A program made the translations under genes and the position numbers. The notes below the pieces were generated by a model. The model searched no databases and was not told the DNA's origin. It saw nothing but the letters and a program-made list of their open reading frames with translations. From Acidimicrobiia bacterium (GTDB lineage Bacteria; Actinomycetota; Acidimicrobiia; Spongiisociales; UBA11373): a stretch of DNA of 64,000 nucleotides. The stretch covers positions 1 through 64,000 of the forward strand of contig CP129495.1 in the NCBI GenBank assembly GCA_030584185.1, in the 5' to 3' direction. Shown here piece by piece: positions 8,686-16,609 of this stretch. The number at the start of each line of letters is the position of its first letter. The first letter of the stretch is position 1.

Positions 8686-9401
8686 CCGACTCGGTCGTAC
8701 TGGTCCACCTCTATCCGCGGCGGATGAACATCTACGGGGACGGCGGAAACGTCCTCGCCCTGAGGAGGCGCCTGGAGTGGAGGGGCTTCAAGGTAGAGAC
8801 GGTCACCGTCGACGAGGGTGACGACTTCGATTTCACCCGGGCCGACCTGGTGGTGGCAGGCGGCGGCGAGGATCGATCACAGCGAGCCATCGCCTTCGAC
8901 CTTGTGGGGCGCGGCGATGCCATCGTCGAGGCCGTCGCCGAAGGCGTCGTGTTCCTCACCGTCTGCGGTTCATATCAGCTGTTCGGGAGGCGTTTCGTGA
9001 CCGTCGATGGCGACGAGATCCCCGGGATCGGGGTGTTCGCCGCCGAAACCGTCGCCGGTGACAAGCGGATGATCGGCAACGTCGTCGTCGAGGGTCCTTG
9101 GGGTCGTCTCGTCGGATTCGAGAACCACAGCGGCCGGACCCTCCTCGACCCTGGCCAGGCGACTCTGGGTGTGGTCAGGCGCGGCTCGGGGAACGACGGA
9201 TCGTCGGGCCAGGAGGGGGCGGTGGTGGGGAACTGCTTCGGGACCTACCTTCACGGCTCCCTGCTGCCCAAGAACCCGGACCTCGCCGACGACCTGATCC
9301 GTAGGGCGCTGGAGCGGAGGAGCGGAGCCTCGGTGACGCTGGCGCCCCTCGACGACGCCGTCGAGCGAGCCGCTGCCGACCGTGCGGCGACCCGCCCCTG
9401 A
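8682..9401 (+). CDS. gatD: Lipid II isoglutaminyl synthase glutaminase subunit GatD
   Basis: The 239-residue class I glutamine amidotransferase is of the CobQ/GatD type. The nucleophile C95 lies in TVCGSYQLFG, and the histidine H191 lies in FGTYLHGSLLPKNP, both in standard positions. The protein releases ammonia from glutamine and channels it to MurT, encoded immediately upstream with a 4-bp overlap, for amidation of lipid II. Length and motifs are complete. The overlap predicts translational coupling and equimolar production of the two subunits. Confidence 0.95.
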   Translation: MTDSVVLVHLYPRRMNIYGDGGNVLALRRRLEWRGFKVETVTVDEGDDFDFTRADLVVAGGGEDRSQRAIAFDLVGRGDAIVEAVAEGVVFLTVCGSYQLFGRRFVTVDGDEIPGIGVFAAETVAGDKRMIGNVVVEGPWGRLVGFENHSGRTLLDPGQATLGVVRRGSGNDGSSGQEGAVVGNCFGTYLHGSLLPKNPDLADDLIRRALERRSGASVTLAPLDDAVERAAADRAATRP

Positions 9402-9408
9402 CTCAGGT

Positions 9409-9777
9409 CTAGGTCCCGATGGCGTCGGGCCGGTCGACCGCCACGGCGAACTCCCTGCCGTCCGGTGAGGACCGCAGCAGGTAGAGGGCCTCGATGTTCA
9501 CGCCCGATGCGGCGAGCCTTCCGGTCATCGCCGCCAGGGCGTCTGGCTCGTGGGAGAGGGTGGTGACGATTACCGGTCGTTCCTCGAACGGTGCCGACAA
9601 CGATCGCAGCACCTCCCTTGCGGCGGCGGCGTCGTCGACCACGAGATGGGCGACCCCCTCCGATCCGAGCCCGAACGCGGCCACCGCCTCTATTCGGATG
9701 CCGGCGGCGGCGAGGCGCTCGGCGAGGGCGGCCAGCATCCCCGGTCGATTGGCGAGACGCACCGTGAACTCGGTCAT
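9409..9777 (-). CDS. Tandem ACT domain protein
   Basis: The 122-residue protein has two consecutive ACT-like units. The first begins FTVRLANRPGMLAALAERL and the second follows at about residue 70 with HEPDALAAMTGRL and GVNIEALYLL. The NRPGML motif is the ligand-binding turn of ACT domains, which sense amino acids or related metabolites. There is no attached enzyme domain, so it is probably a small regulatory subunit or sensor. Its target is unknown. It is convergent with gatD, separated by 7 bp. Confidence 0.8.
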   Translation of the reverse strand: MTEFTVRLANRPGMLAALAERLAAAGIRIEAVAAFGLGSEGVAHLVVDDAAAAREVLRSLSAPFEERPVIVTTLSHEPDALAAMTGRLAASGVNIEALYLLRSSPDGREFAVAVDRPDAIGT

Positions 9778-9827
9778 GTCGGAAGGCTACGCCTCCCCGG
9801 GGGAGTTGGGGACGGTCCGCTCCGGCT

Positions 9828-10322
9828 TCAGGGGAGCTCTTCGGCCGCCTGGGCGGCGCTGGGCACGATGAGCACCGGGCGACGACCCTCCCGGATCACC
9901 CTGGCCGAGACGCTCTCCCAATGGTCTTCGGCGAAGAGCTGCTTGGTCGCCCCCATCACGATGATGTCGGCACCCAGTTCCTCGGCGGCGGCGACGATCG
10001 TCGCCGCCGGGTCTTCACCCTCCAGGTAACGCACCACTGCTTCTACGCCGCGGACCCTGAGCGCGGCGACCAGGGGCTCCGTCAGCCGGGTGCCGCGTTC
10101 CTCCACGTAGCGGGCGATCACCGCGTCCTCGGCGGTCGACCATGTCGAAGAGCTCTCTGAGAGCGGGTGCCACTCGTCGGAGCGGATCTCCTCGAGGAAG
10201 CTGCGGGGCACCTCGATGACCGTGACCACCTGGACCTCACCTCCGGCGCCGCCGAGACGCCCGATGATCTCGGCGACGGCCTCTGGAGCGAGCACGCCGG
10301 CGGTGGCGATCAGGATCCGCAT
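9828..10322 (-). CDS. Universal stress protein (UspA) family
   Basis: The 164-residue protein has the UspA Rossmann-like layout: an N-terminal strand MRILIATAG, a middle GEDPAATIVAAAEELGADI segment and the VMGAT...SARVIREGRRPVLIV end. The typical ATP-binding GxxG-9x-GS/T loop is only partly kept: VMGATKQ is present but the GS element is replaced by ESVSARV. It may therefore bind nucleotide weakly or not at all. It is encoded upstream of the ACT protein on the same strand with a 50-bp gap. The role is inferred from the family only. Confidence 0.8.
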   Translation of the reverse strand: MRILIATAGVLAPEAVAEIIGRLGGAGGEVQVVTVIEVPRSFLEEIRSDEWHPLSESSSTWSTAEDAVIARYVEERGTRLTEPLVAALRVRGVEAVVRYLEGEDPAATIVAAAEELGADIIVMGATKQLFAEDHWESVSARVIREGRRPVLIVPSAAQAAEELP

Positions 10323-10376
10323 CCGATCAGCCTATCCGGGCCCGCTTCCGCCGGCGCCGCCCCTATCGTCGGGGGC

Positions 10377-10883
10377 ATGGCGCCTGACCCAGAGACCGTG
10401 AACCGGGTGATGTGGTCGATCCCCAATGTGCTCTGCCTGGTCGGCTCGGCATCGGGAGAGGAATGGAATGCGATGACGGCCTCCTGGGTCACCCAGGTCG
10501 CCATGGACCCGGTGCTGGTGGCCGTATCCGTCGATGCCAGGGCGGTGACGCGTCGGCTCGTCGAAGAGGGTGGCGCCTTCACCATCAACCTCTGGGATCG
10601 GGACGACACCCGGGTGTTCGTCAAGTTCTCCAAGCCGGCCGACCGATCCGGCCAGACCCTCAACGATCGGCCGGTGCGGCTGGGTACGACCGGTACCCCG
10701 ATCTTCGAGGAGGCCGTGGCCTACGCCGACTGCCGGTTGGTCGCCACCCGCGAACTCGGCTCGCACGTCCTCTTCATCGGGGAGGTGGTGGACTGTGGGT
10801 TCCGCCCCGGCGGCGAGGCGGTGGCGGTCGCCCGTATGGAGGACACCCGGATGAAGTACGGCGGCGTGCTGCGTGGCAAGTGA
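10377..10883 (+). CDS. Flavin reductase-like (FMN-binding split barrel) protein
   Basis: The 168-residue protein matches the flavin reductase domain: NAMTASWVTQVAMDPVLVAVSV near residues 30-51 (the usual N-x-M-T-x-S-x(n)-PP/DP pattern) and a downstream SHVLFIGEVVDCG strand. Such proteins bind FMN or FAD and reduce it with NAD(P)H, or supply reduced flavin to a monooxygenase. The ATG at 10377 coincides with the start of domain similarity. Partner and substrate are not evident. A second, more divergent relative occurs at 55228-55746. Confidence 0.85.
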   Translation: MAPDPETVNRVMWSIPNVLCLVGSASGEEWNAMTASWVTQVAMDPVLVAVSVDARAVTRRLVEEGGAFTINLWDRDDTRVFVKFSKPADRSGQTLNDRPVRLGTTGTPIFEEAVAYADCRLVATRELGSHVLFIGEVVDCGFRPGGEAVAVARMEDTRMKYGGVLRGK

Positions 10884-10923
10884 CGGTGGGCCGCCTCCCG
10901 GACCCGCGCAGTAGCCTGACGGG

Positions 10924-11199
10924 GTGCAGATCCCGCGGCGCATAGAGGTCGGAGAGGGGTTGACGCTGGTCGTGGCCTGGACCGACGGCCGTGAGGATCG
11001 CCTGGAGGCCGAGACCCTTCGCATCGCCTGCCCCTGCGCCGCGTGCGGGGGCGATGCCGTCGCCTCTGGAGCATCCATCGTCGGGGTACGGCTGGTGGGA
11101 GAGTACGCCCTCGGGATCACCTTCGGACCCGACGGGCACTCCACCGGGATCTTCTCATTCGACCTGCTGCGTCGGCTCGGCGACGAGGCGGCGGCATGA
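10924..11199 (+). CDS. DUF971 domain protein
   Basis: The 91-residue protein is a stand-alone DUF971 (gamma-butyrobetaine hydroxylase N-terminal-like) domain, with DGREDRLEAETLRIACPCAAC near its middle third and a C-terminal GIFSFDLLRRL. The CPCAAC cysteines are a plausible metal or iron-sulfur site. Some DUF971 proteins are linked to iron-sulfur biogenesis, but that is not shown here. It starts with GTG at 10924 and overlaps the downstream aldehyde dehydrogenase gene by 4 bp (ATGA), so the two are probably translationally coupled. Confidence 0.8.
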   Translation: MQIPRRIEVGEGLTLVVAWTDGREDRLEAETLRIACPCAACGGDAVASGASIVGVRLVGEYALGITFGPDGHSTGIFSFDLLRRLGDEAAA

Positions 11200-12881
11200 G
11201 GGTCTCGGAGCAGCCGGAGTTGGAGGCGTCGCTGAAGACCCTGTCGCTGAGCGCCACCGGTTGGCGGCGAACATCGACTGAGGATAAGGCCCGGCTGCTG
11301 CGGACGGTCGCCCGGCGGTTCTTCGAGGTGAGCGACGACCTGGTCGCCGCCTCCCTGGCGGCCAGGGGCGTCGGACCCGACCGGGCGGGCGAGGATTGGG
11401 TCTCGGGCCCGGTGGCCGTGCTGCGCACCTGGAGGCTGCTCGCAGGCTCCCTGGAGGCGATCGCTCGGACCGGACGGGTTGCCATCCCCGACGGCGCATT
11501 CGGCACGCGGCCCGATGGGACGGTCACCGTCGACGTGATCCCCGCAGACCGCTGGGACCGGGTCCTGTACCGGGGATGGAAGGCCGAGGTGTGGATGGAG
11601 CCCGGCATCGGCATCGACGAGGCCCGACACCACACAGGTGGAGCCCATACCAAGCCGAACATGTCCCCTCCCGGCGTGGCGGCCGTGTTGGGGGCGGGAA
11701 ACGTCATCTCGATCGCCCCGCTGGACCTCGCCCATCAGCTGTTCGTCGAAGGCAGGGTGGCGATCCTGAAGTTCTCACCGGTGAACGACCACATCGGCCC
11801 GTTCGTGGAGCACGCCTTCGCCCCGCTCGTAGCCGCAGGGTTCGTCCGATTCGCCTACGGGGGGCCGGATGTCGGTGAGTTCCTGGTCCATCACCCACTG
11901 GTCGACGCGGTGCACGTCACCGGATCCGAGCGGACCCATGATGCCATCGTCTTCGGGAGCGGCGAGGATGGCAAGCGGCGCAAGGCGGAGGGACGGCCAC
12001 TGCTTCGCAAGCAGATCACCTCCGAGCTGGGGAACGTGAGCCCGGTGATCGTGGTGCCCGGTCGGTGGTCGGATCGCGACGTCGCCCGCCAGGCGCGTCA
12101 CGTCGCCACCCAGGTGGTGCACAACTCAGGGTTCAACTGCAACGCCGCCAAGGTGGTGGTGGTGCCGGCCTCCTGGAACCGCCGGCAGCAGTTCGTGGAT
12201 GCGCTGGCCGAGGCCATGTCGCGACGGTCGGTCGGCTCGGCCCGTTTTCCGGGCACGGCCGAGCGTTACCGGAGAGCCCTCACCGCCGTCCCCCGTGTGC
12301 GCCAGATGGGGGCGATCGACGGCGACAGCGTGCCACCGACCCTGCTCGAGGGCCTCGATGAGGTCTCCGACGCACCGGTGTTCTCCGAGGAGGCCTTCTG
12401 TCAGCTGGCCGCCGTCGTCGACATCGACGGATCCGAGCCCGGCGGATACCTGGAGCGGGCGGTCGGGTTCGTCAACCAACGCCTGCGCGGGACCCTCAAC
12501 GTCACACTGCTCGTGGATCCTGAGACCGCCCGGCTGCCGGAGACGCGCCTGGCGCGCGCCGTGGAGCACCTCGAGTATGGCTCGGTGGGCGTGAACGTCT
12601 GGGCCGCCGCCGCCTACCCGCTGGGAACGACGCCTTGGGGGGCGCGCCCCGGCCACACCCTGGACGACGTGCAGAGCGGGATCGGATTCGTCCACAACGC
12701 CTGCCTGATCGATCGACCGATCAAGACCGTGGTCTCGGCTCCGTTCCGCATGGTGCCCGAGCCCCCGTGGTCGGTGTTCCATCGTCGCTCGGCGGCGACC
12801 ATGCGCCGTTTGGCGGCGTTCGAGGCCGACCCGGGCCCACTCCGTCTGGCGGCGACTCTGGGTGCGGCGATTCGGCCCTGA
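11196..12881 (+). CDS. Aldehyde dehydrogenase superfamily protein, large variant
   Basis: The 561-residue protein is longer than the usual 480-500 residue ALDH. The glutamate region SELGNVSPVIVV aligns with the ELGG general-base motif, and the NSGFNCNAAKVVVVP stretch holds the likely catalytic cysteine. The N-terminal 120 residues (helical, starting MRVSEQPELEASL) and a tail after about residue 520 exceed the core fold. It would oxidise an aldehyde with NAD(P)+, but the substrate is unknown. Its start overlaps the DUF971 stop, so the two may act together. Confidence 0.8.
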   Translation: MRVSEQPELEASLKTLSLSATGWRRTSTEDKARLLRTVARRFFEVSDDLVAASLAARGVGPDRAGEDWVSGPVAVLRTWRLLAGSLEAIARTGRVAIPDGAFGTRPDGTVTVDVIPADRWDRVLYRGWKAEVWMEPGIGIDEARHHTGGAHTKPNMSPPGVAAVLGAGNVISIAPLDLAHQLFVEGRVAILKFSPVNDHIGPFVEHAFAPLVAAGFVRFAYGGPDVGEFLVHHPLVDAVHVTGSERTHDAIVFGSGEDGKRRKAEGRPLLRKQITSELGNVSPVIVVPGRWSDRDVARQARHVATQVVHNSGFNCNAAKVVVVPASWNRRQQFVDALAEAMSRRSVGSARFPGTAERYRRALTAVPRVRQMGAIDGDSVPPTLLEGLDEVSDAPVFSEEAFCQLAAVVDIDGSEPGGYLERAVGFVNQRLRGTLNVTLLVDPETARLPETRLARAVEHLEYGSVGVNVWAAAAYPLGTTPWGARPGHTLDDVQSGIGFVHNACLIDRPIKTVVSAPFRMVPEPPWSVFHRRSAATMRRLAAFEADPGPLRLAATLGAAIRP

Positions 12882-12901
12882 CGGCATGGCAGGATGAGGC
12901 C

Positions 12902-13381
12902 ATGAGCGGCGCCGCCTTTGGGTACACGTTGGTGACGGTCGGCCTGTGGGTGGGCCTGCTGCCTGCGATGCTGATCCGCGATCAGGAGGGGGTCCTCGAG
13001 ATCCCGTGGCGGTCCCCGGCGTTCGTCGTCGCCGGGTTCCTGCTCCTGGCGGTCGGCGGTGCACTGGTGTATCTGGCCGGGCGCAGCCTGTCGTCGCGCG
13101 GGGTCGCCCTGTTCGGCTTGAGACCGGGCCCGGTCCTGGTCGTCGACGGGTACTACGGCAAGGTGCGCAACCCGATCGACGTGGGCACGGCGCTGCTGGC
13201 CCTCTCCCCGATGGCTGCGCTGGCGGTCGACCTGATGTGGGTGGTCCCCGGCGCCGCAGTGGTGTACTTCGTCATCGGTACCGGTGTCTACGAGGATGCT
13301 CGGCTGCGGGAGGAGTTCGGCGACCGGTTCGTGGAGTACCGGGCCGCAGTTCCCAAGTGGCTGCCCCGCCTCGGCCGCTAG
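12902..13381 (+). CDS. Isoprenylcysteine / phospholipid methyltransferase-like membrane protein
   Basis: The 159-residue product has three to four membrane helices and the C-terminal signature of the ICMT/PEMT family: GYYGKVRNPIDVGTALL near residues 83-99 and an acidic-aromatic end EFGDRFVEYRAAVPKWLPR. In this family these residues bind S-adenosylmethionine at the membrane surface. The methyl acceptor is unknown, since bacterial members have varied or unassigned substrates. It lies 20 bp after the aldehyde dehydrogenase gene, same strand, and its stop overlaps the stop of the convergent agmatinase-like gene. Confidence 0.8.
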   Translation: MSGAAFGYTLVTVGLWVGLLPAMLIRDQEGVLEIPWRSPAFVVAGFLLLAVGGALVYLAGRSLSSRGVALFGLRPGPVLVVDGYYGKVRNPIDVGTALLALSPMAALAVDLMWVVPGAAVVYFVIGTGVYEDARLREEFGDRFVEYRAAVPKWLPRLGR

Positions 13382-14337
13382 GCGGAGACTCGTCGCTGTG
13401 CCATTCCGTTGAGCAACTCCAGGACGACCCGATTGGCGAGTAGGGCCGTGATCTCGGCGGTGTCGTAGGCGGGGGCCACCTCGACCACGTCGGCCCCGAC
13501 CACGTTCAGGTCGCGTCCGAGGCGACGAACGGTGTCGAGCAGCTGCCGTGCGGTCAGCCCGCCGGGCTCGGGTGTCCCGGTTCCCGGGGCTGCCGAGGGG
13601 TCGACGACGTCGACGTCTACCGAGACGAACACCCCTTTGGCCCCCAGGGCGGCGTGCTCCACCGCATCGTCGACCACGGCGTCGAGGCCGCGCTCCACTA
13701 TCTCGGCCATGAAGTGGGACCGCATCCCCTGCTCTCGCATCCAGGCCACGGTCGGGGGGTCGGGCCAGTAGCCCCGCAGTCCGATCTGGACGAAGCGGTG
13801 ACCTGGCACCGCCCCGGACTCGATGAGGCGTCGCATCGGTGTGCCATGGCCGTGGAGCATCCCGTAGTGGGAATCGCCGGTGTCGGCGTGGGCGTCGAAG
13901 TGGATAAGCGCCACCTCGCCGTGACCGACGGCATCGGCCACGCCGCCGGCATCGGCGAAGGTGATGGTGTGATCCCCGCCGATGACGACGGGCACCACTC
14001 CGGCTGCGGCCACGGTGCCCACCACCTGGCGTATCCGCTGCAGGCTCTCGTCGACGTACCCGGGCACGACGTGGACGTCCCCGAGGTCGACGGCGCCCAG
14101 CACCGCCAGAGGGTCGATGCCGGTGTCGAGATGGGGTCTGGCGCCGTCAGGCTCCAGGTAGTCGGCGTCGCGCACCGCCTTGGGACCGAAGCGGGCTCCG
14201 GGCCGATGGCTGGTGCCCCAGTCGAACGGGGCGCCGAGGATGGCGACCGACGCCCCGCCCAGGTCGTCGAGGCTGCGATGGGGCACCCCGGCGAAGGTGG
14301 CCCGTGCCGAGAACGAGGAGTGCCCGAAGCCGATCAC
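13378..14337 (-). CDS. speB: Agmatinase-family ureohydrolase
   Basis: The 319-residue protein has all three manganese-binding signatures of the arginase/agmatinase family: IGGDHTITFADA near residue 118, HFDAHADTGDS near 145 and SVDVDVVDPSAAPG near 230. Length and N-terminal extension fit bacterial agmatinase or guanidino-acid ureohydrolases rather than arginase. The reaction releases urea from a guanidino compound. The substrate (agmatine, guanidinobutyrate or other) cannot be decided, so the symbol is by family only. It is divergent from the hypothetical gene at 14376, with a 38-bp gap. Confidence 0.85.
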   Translation of the reverse strand: MIGFGHSSFSARATFAGVPHRSLDDLGGASVAILGAPFDWGTSHRPGARFGPKAVRDADYLEPDGARPHLDTGIDPLAVLGAVDLGDVHVVPGYVDESLQRIRQVVGTVAAAGVVPVVIGGDHTITFADAGGVADAVGHGEVALIHFDAHADTGDSHYGMLHGHGTPMRRLIESGAVPGHRFVQIGLRGYWPDPPTVAWMREQGMRSHFMAEIVERGLDAVVDDAVEHAALGAKGVFVSVDVDVVDPSAAPGTGTPEPGGLTARQLLDTVRRLGRDLNVVGADVVEVAPAYDTAEITALLANRVVLELLNGMAQRRVSA

Positions 14338-14375
14338 CCGGCCAGGGTATCGCGACCTGGGGAGGTGCTGCCAAG

Positions 14376-15038
14376 ATGGGCAGAACCGGGAAGGGGAGTC
14401 CTGCCATCGACATCGCGGTGAACCTGGTGGAGAGCTACCTGCGGCTCAACGGGTATCTGACCCTTAGCGAGTTCGCCGTGCAGGCGAGGGATGCCCACGG
14501 GAAGTTCGAGACCGTCACCGATGTCGACATCATGGCGGTCCGATTCCCCGGTCCGGTGTTCGCCGGCGACCCGCATGACGGCGACGAGGCACACATGCTG
14601 ACCATCGACGATCCGGATCTGATGCTGGAGGACGGCTTGATCGACGTGATCATCGGCGAGGTGAAGCAGGGGACGGCGCAGTTCAACCCCGGGATCCGCC
14701 GCCACGCAGTCCTGCACACGGTGTTACGCCGAATCGAGTGGATGCTCGGCTGCGAGGTGAGCGAGGTGGTCGCCCGACTTGCCGAGGCGGGGGTCTGCGA
14801 GGCGCCGGCGCGCGGGGGAGGGACCATCCGGGTTCGCCTGGTGGCTTTCGGCCGGTCGGATGTGAACGATCTCCAGATCATCGGCCTCTCCCACGTCGTC
14901 ACCGCCATGCTCGGGTTCCTCTCCGGCCACGACGACGCCTTCCGTCCGGTGCAGTTCCGCGACCCGGCTCCGGCGATGCTCAGCCTGCTGCTGAAGACCG
15001 GCTTCGAGGTCAGCCGGAGGCCGGAGCCCCAGGCGTGA
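14376..15038 (+). CDS. Unknown protein with a possible PD-(D/E)XK nuclease-like core
   Basis: The 220-residue protein has no firm family. The arrangement of E19 in a first helix (VESYLRLNGY), D51 in TDVDIMAVRF and E95-x-K97 in IIGEVKQG, each on predicted strands, resembles the alpha-beta-beta-beta core of PD-(D/E)XK phosphodiesterases. The remaining half is helical, with a VVTAMLGFLSGHDD segment. If the resemblance holds, it would bind or cut nucleic acid. This is inference from motif spacing only. The ATG at 14376 is preferred over an upstream ATG in the same frame. The 3' end overlaps the convergent thioesterase gene by 29 bp. Confidence 0.55.
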   Translation: MGRTGKGSPAIDIAVNLVESYLRLNGYLTLSEFAVQARDAHGKFETVTDVDIMAVRFPGPVFAGDPHDGDEAHMLTIDDPDLMLEDGLIDVIIGEVKQGTAQFNPGIRRHAVLHTVLRRIEWMLGCEVSEVVARLAEAGVCEAPARGGGTIRVRLVAFGRSDVNDLQIIGLSHVVTAMLGFLSGHDDAFRPVQFRDPAPAMLSLLLKTGFEVSRRPEPQA

Positions 15039-15411
15039 TGTGAACCGTCCCGGTGAACAGGCCGACCACGCGGCCGTCGTCCCGGGTGACTGATACTCGG
15101 TAGGTGCCCAGGGTGCGGCCTCGCGTCGCCTCCTCGGCCACCGCAACCAGCCGGTCACCCTCACCGGTGGCGGCAGTGAGCACCAGGTGGGTGTCGATGG
15201 CCACGGCCCGCTCTCCGGCGGCGTTGGAGGCCAGGCTGAAAGCGGCATCGGCCAGCGAGAACACCACGCCTCCGTGGGTGACACCGTGGAAGTTGAGGTG
15301 CTGTGGGCCCACCACCATCTCCACCGCCACCCCTTCGACGCCGGCCACCCGCCGGATGCCCAGCATCCGGGCGTACCCATCGGCGGCGAGCATCTCGTCG
15401 ATTCCCGTCAC
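15010..15411 (-). CDS. PaaI-type hotdog-fold thioesterase
   Basis: The 133-residue protein shows the hotdog motif LNFHGVTHGGVVFSLADAAF around residues 38-57, where the HGG turn and following Asp are the catalytic region of PaaI/YbgC-like acyl-CoA thioesterases. Family-like sequence begins at a GTG at 15411, which overlaps the preceding gene's stop (GTGA), so this start is chosen over the longer open frame. It is the last gene of a four-gene overlapping operon (17337 to 15010). The acyl-CoA substrate is unknown. Confidence 0.85.
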   Translation of the reverse strand: MTGIDEMLAADGYARMLGIRRVAGVEGVAVEMVVGPQHLNFHGVTHGGVVFSLADAAFSLASNAAGERAVAIDTHLVLTAATGEGDRLVAVAEEATRGRTLGTYRVSVTRDDGRVVGLFTGTVHITPGAPASG

Positions 15412-15845
15412 GGCAGCGTTCCTCCCCACAGGTTGAGGCCGGTGCAATCGTCCCGCTCCCGGCGCATCGGCTCCCCTAGCAACTCCTCGATTCGCACCTC
15501 GAGGGCAAACACCTCGCACCCGGCGTTCAGGTTCCCTCCGAACGCCGCCCCGCCGCCATCGGAGAAGGCGGCGTGGGCGTGCACGAACGGAGTGCCGTCG
15601 ATGAGCGACACGTTGCCCACACCGGCCACGACCTCGAGATGGCGATCGATCACGAAGTCGTCGTATCGCCGGGCCTCCTGGTCGTAGTAGCGCAGCGAGG
15701 CGCGTCGTACCGCCCCGAGGAAGCCGACCCAGGCGGTGGTGATCGCAGCATCACCGGCGAAACGCGTGATCTCCTCCACCAGGTCGCTGCCGGTGTCGAG
15801 GCGCACCAGGTGCACCGGTCCCGATCTGAAGCTCCCGGAGGTCAC
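15408..15845 (-). CDS. DUF296 / PPC-domain protein
   Basis: The 145-residue protein is a single PPC (DUF296) domain: LVEEITRFAGDAAITTAWV near residue 22, and HAHAAFSDGGGAAFGGNLN, in which the HxH and GG(H/N)L elements are the usual metal-site pattern. The start is a GTG at 15845 overlapping the BtpA-like stop (GTGA). Bacterial stand-alone PPC proteins are trimers of unknown function. In plants the same domain is fused to AT-hooks. It belongs to the tightly overlapping operon with the BtpA-like, TIGR03084 and thioesterase genes. Confidence 0.82.
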   Translation of the reverse strand: MTSGSFRSGPVHLVRLDTGSDLVEEITRFAGDAAITTAWVGFLGAVRRASLRYYDQEARRYDDFVIDRHLEVVAGVGNVSLIDGTPFVHAHAAFSDGGGAAFGGNLNAGCEVFALEVRIEELLGEPMRRERDDCTGLNLWGGTLP

Positions 15846-16609
15846 GCTCGGGCGGCGGCGACGAAGGCGGCGGCCCGTTGCGGATCCACCGGTTCGGTGG
15901 TCGCCCCGCCGACCTTGACCGAGGTGCCGACGATGACCCCGGAGCAGAGTCCGAGAAGGCTGGCGACGTTGCCGGCGGTGACTCCCGAACCGGTGTATAG
16001 CGGGGCATCGGGGACGGCGACCCCGACCCGCTTCAGATGTGCTTCGTCGACGGCGATCCCGGTTCCGGACCCGCTCACCACCAGGGCGTCCGCTCCGCCC
16101 CGGCCCCACAGATCGGCAGCCGCCTGCTCGAGGGTGAGACCGGGGGGCGGAACCGCATGCTTGACGAACACGTCGGCGAGGATGGCCACATCCGGGGCAA
16201 GTGAGTGCCGCAGCCGTGCGACCTCGGCGGCACGGCCGGTGATGGTGCCCTGATCGGTGTGCATCACGCCGGCGAGCACGTTGACCCGGACGAAAGCCGC
16301 ACCGGTGGCGGCCGCAACCGCCAGGGCAGCAAGGGCGTCGTTGCGCAGCACGTTGACACCGACCGGGACCCCGGCCTCGGTGACGGCATTCACCGCCGTG
16401 ACCATCGCCGCCACCGTCGCCTTGGGCACGTCGTCGGCGAAGAAAGGGGCATCTCCGAGGTTCTCGACCATCACCCCGTCGAAGCCGGCGGCGGCCAGGG
16501 CGACGGCGTCATCGCGGGCCCGCCCGACGACGGCCTCGAGGTCGCCGTCGAAACCGGGAGCGCCCGGGAGCGGTCCCAGGTGCACCATTCCGATCAGGGT
16601 GGGGATCAT
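15842..16609 (-). CDS. BtpA-family TIM-barrel protein
   Basis: The 255-residue protein matches the BtpA family throughout: the start MIPTLIGMVHLGPLPGAPG, GFDGVMVENLGDAPF near residue 45, VGVNVLRNDALAALAVA near 83 and the C-terminal phosphate-binding-like GSGVTAGNVASLL and GTSVKVGG. The first characterised member affects photosystem I stability in cyanobacteria, but non-photosynthetic bacteria have many copies of unknown role. The ATG at 16609 overlaps the TIGR03084 stop (ATGA). Context gives no photosynthesis genes. The fold resembles ribulose-phosphate-binding barrels. Confidence 0.87.
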   Translation of the reverse strand: MIPTLIGMVHLGPLPGAPGFDGDLEAVVGRARDDAVALAAAGFDGVMVENLGDAPFFADDVPKATVAAMVTAVNAVTEAGVPVGVNVLRNDALAALAVAAATGAAFVRVNVLAGVMHTDQGTITGRAAEVARLRHSLAPDVAILADVFVKHAVPPPGLTLEQAAADLWGRGGADALVVSGSGTGIAVDEAHLKRVGVAVPDAPLYTGSGVTAGNVASLLGLCSGVIVGTSVKVGGATTEPVDPQRAAAFVAAARA

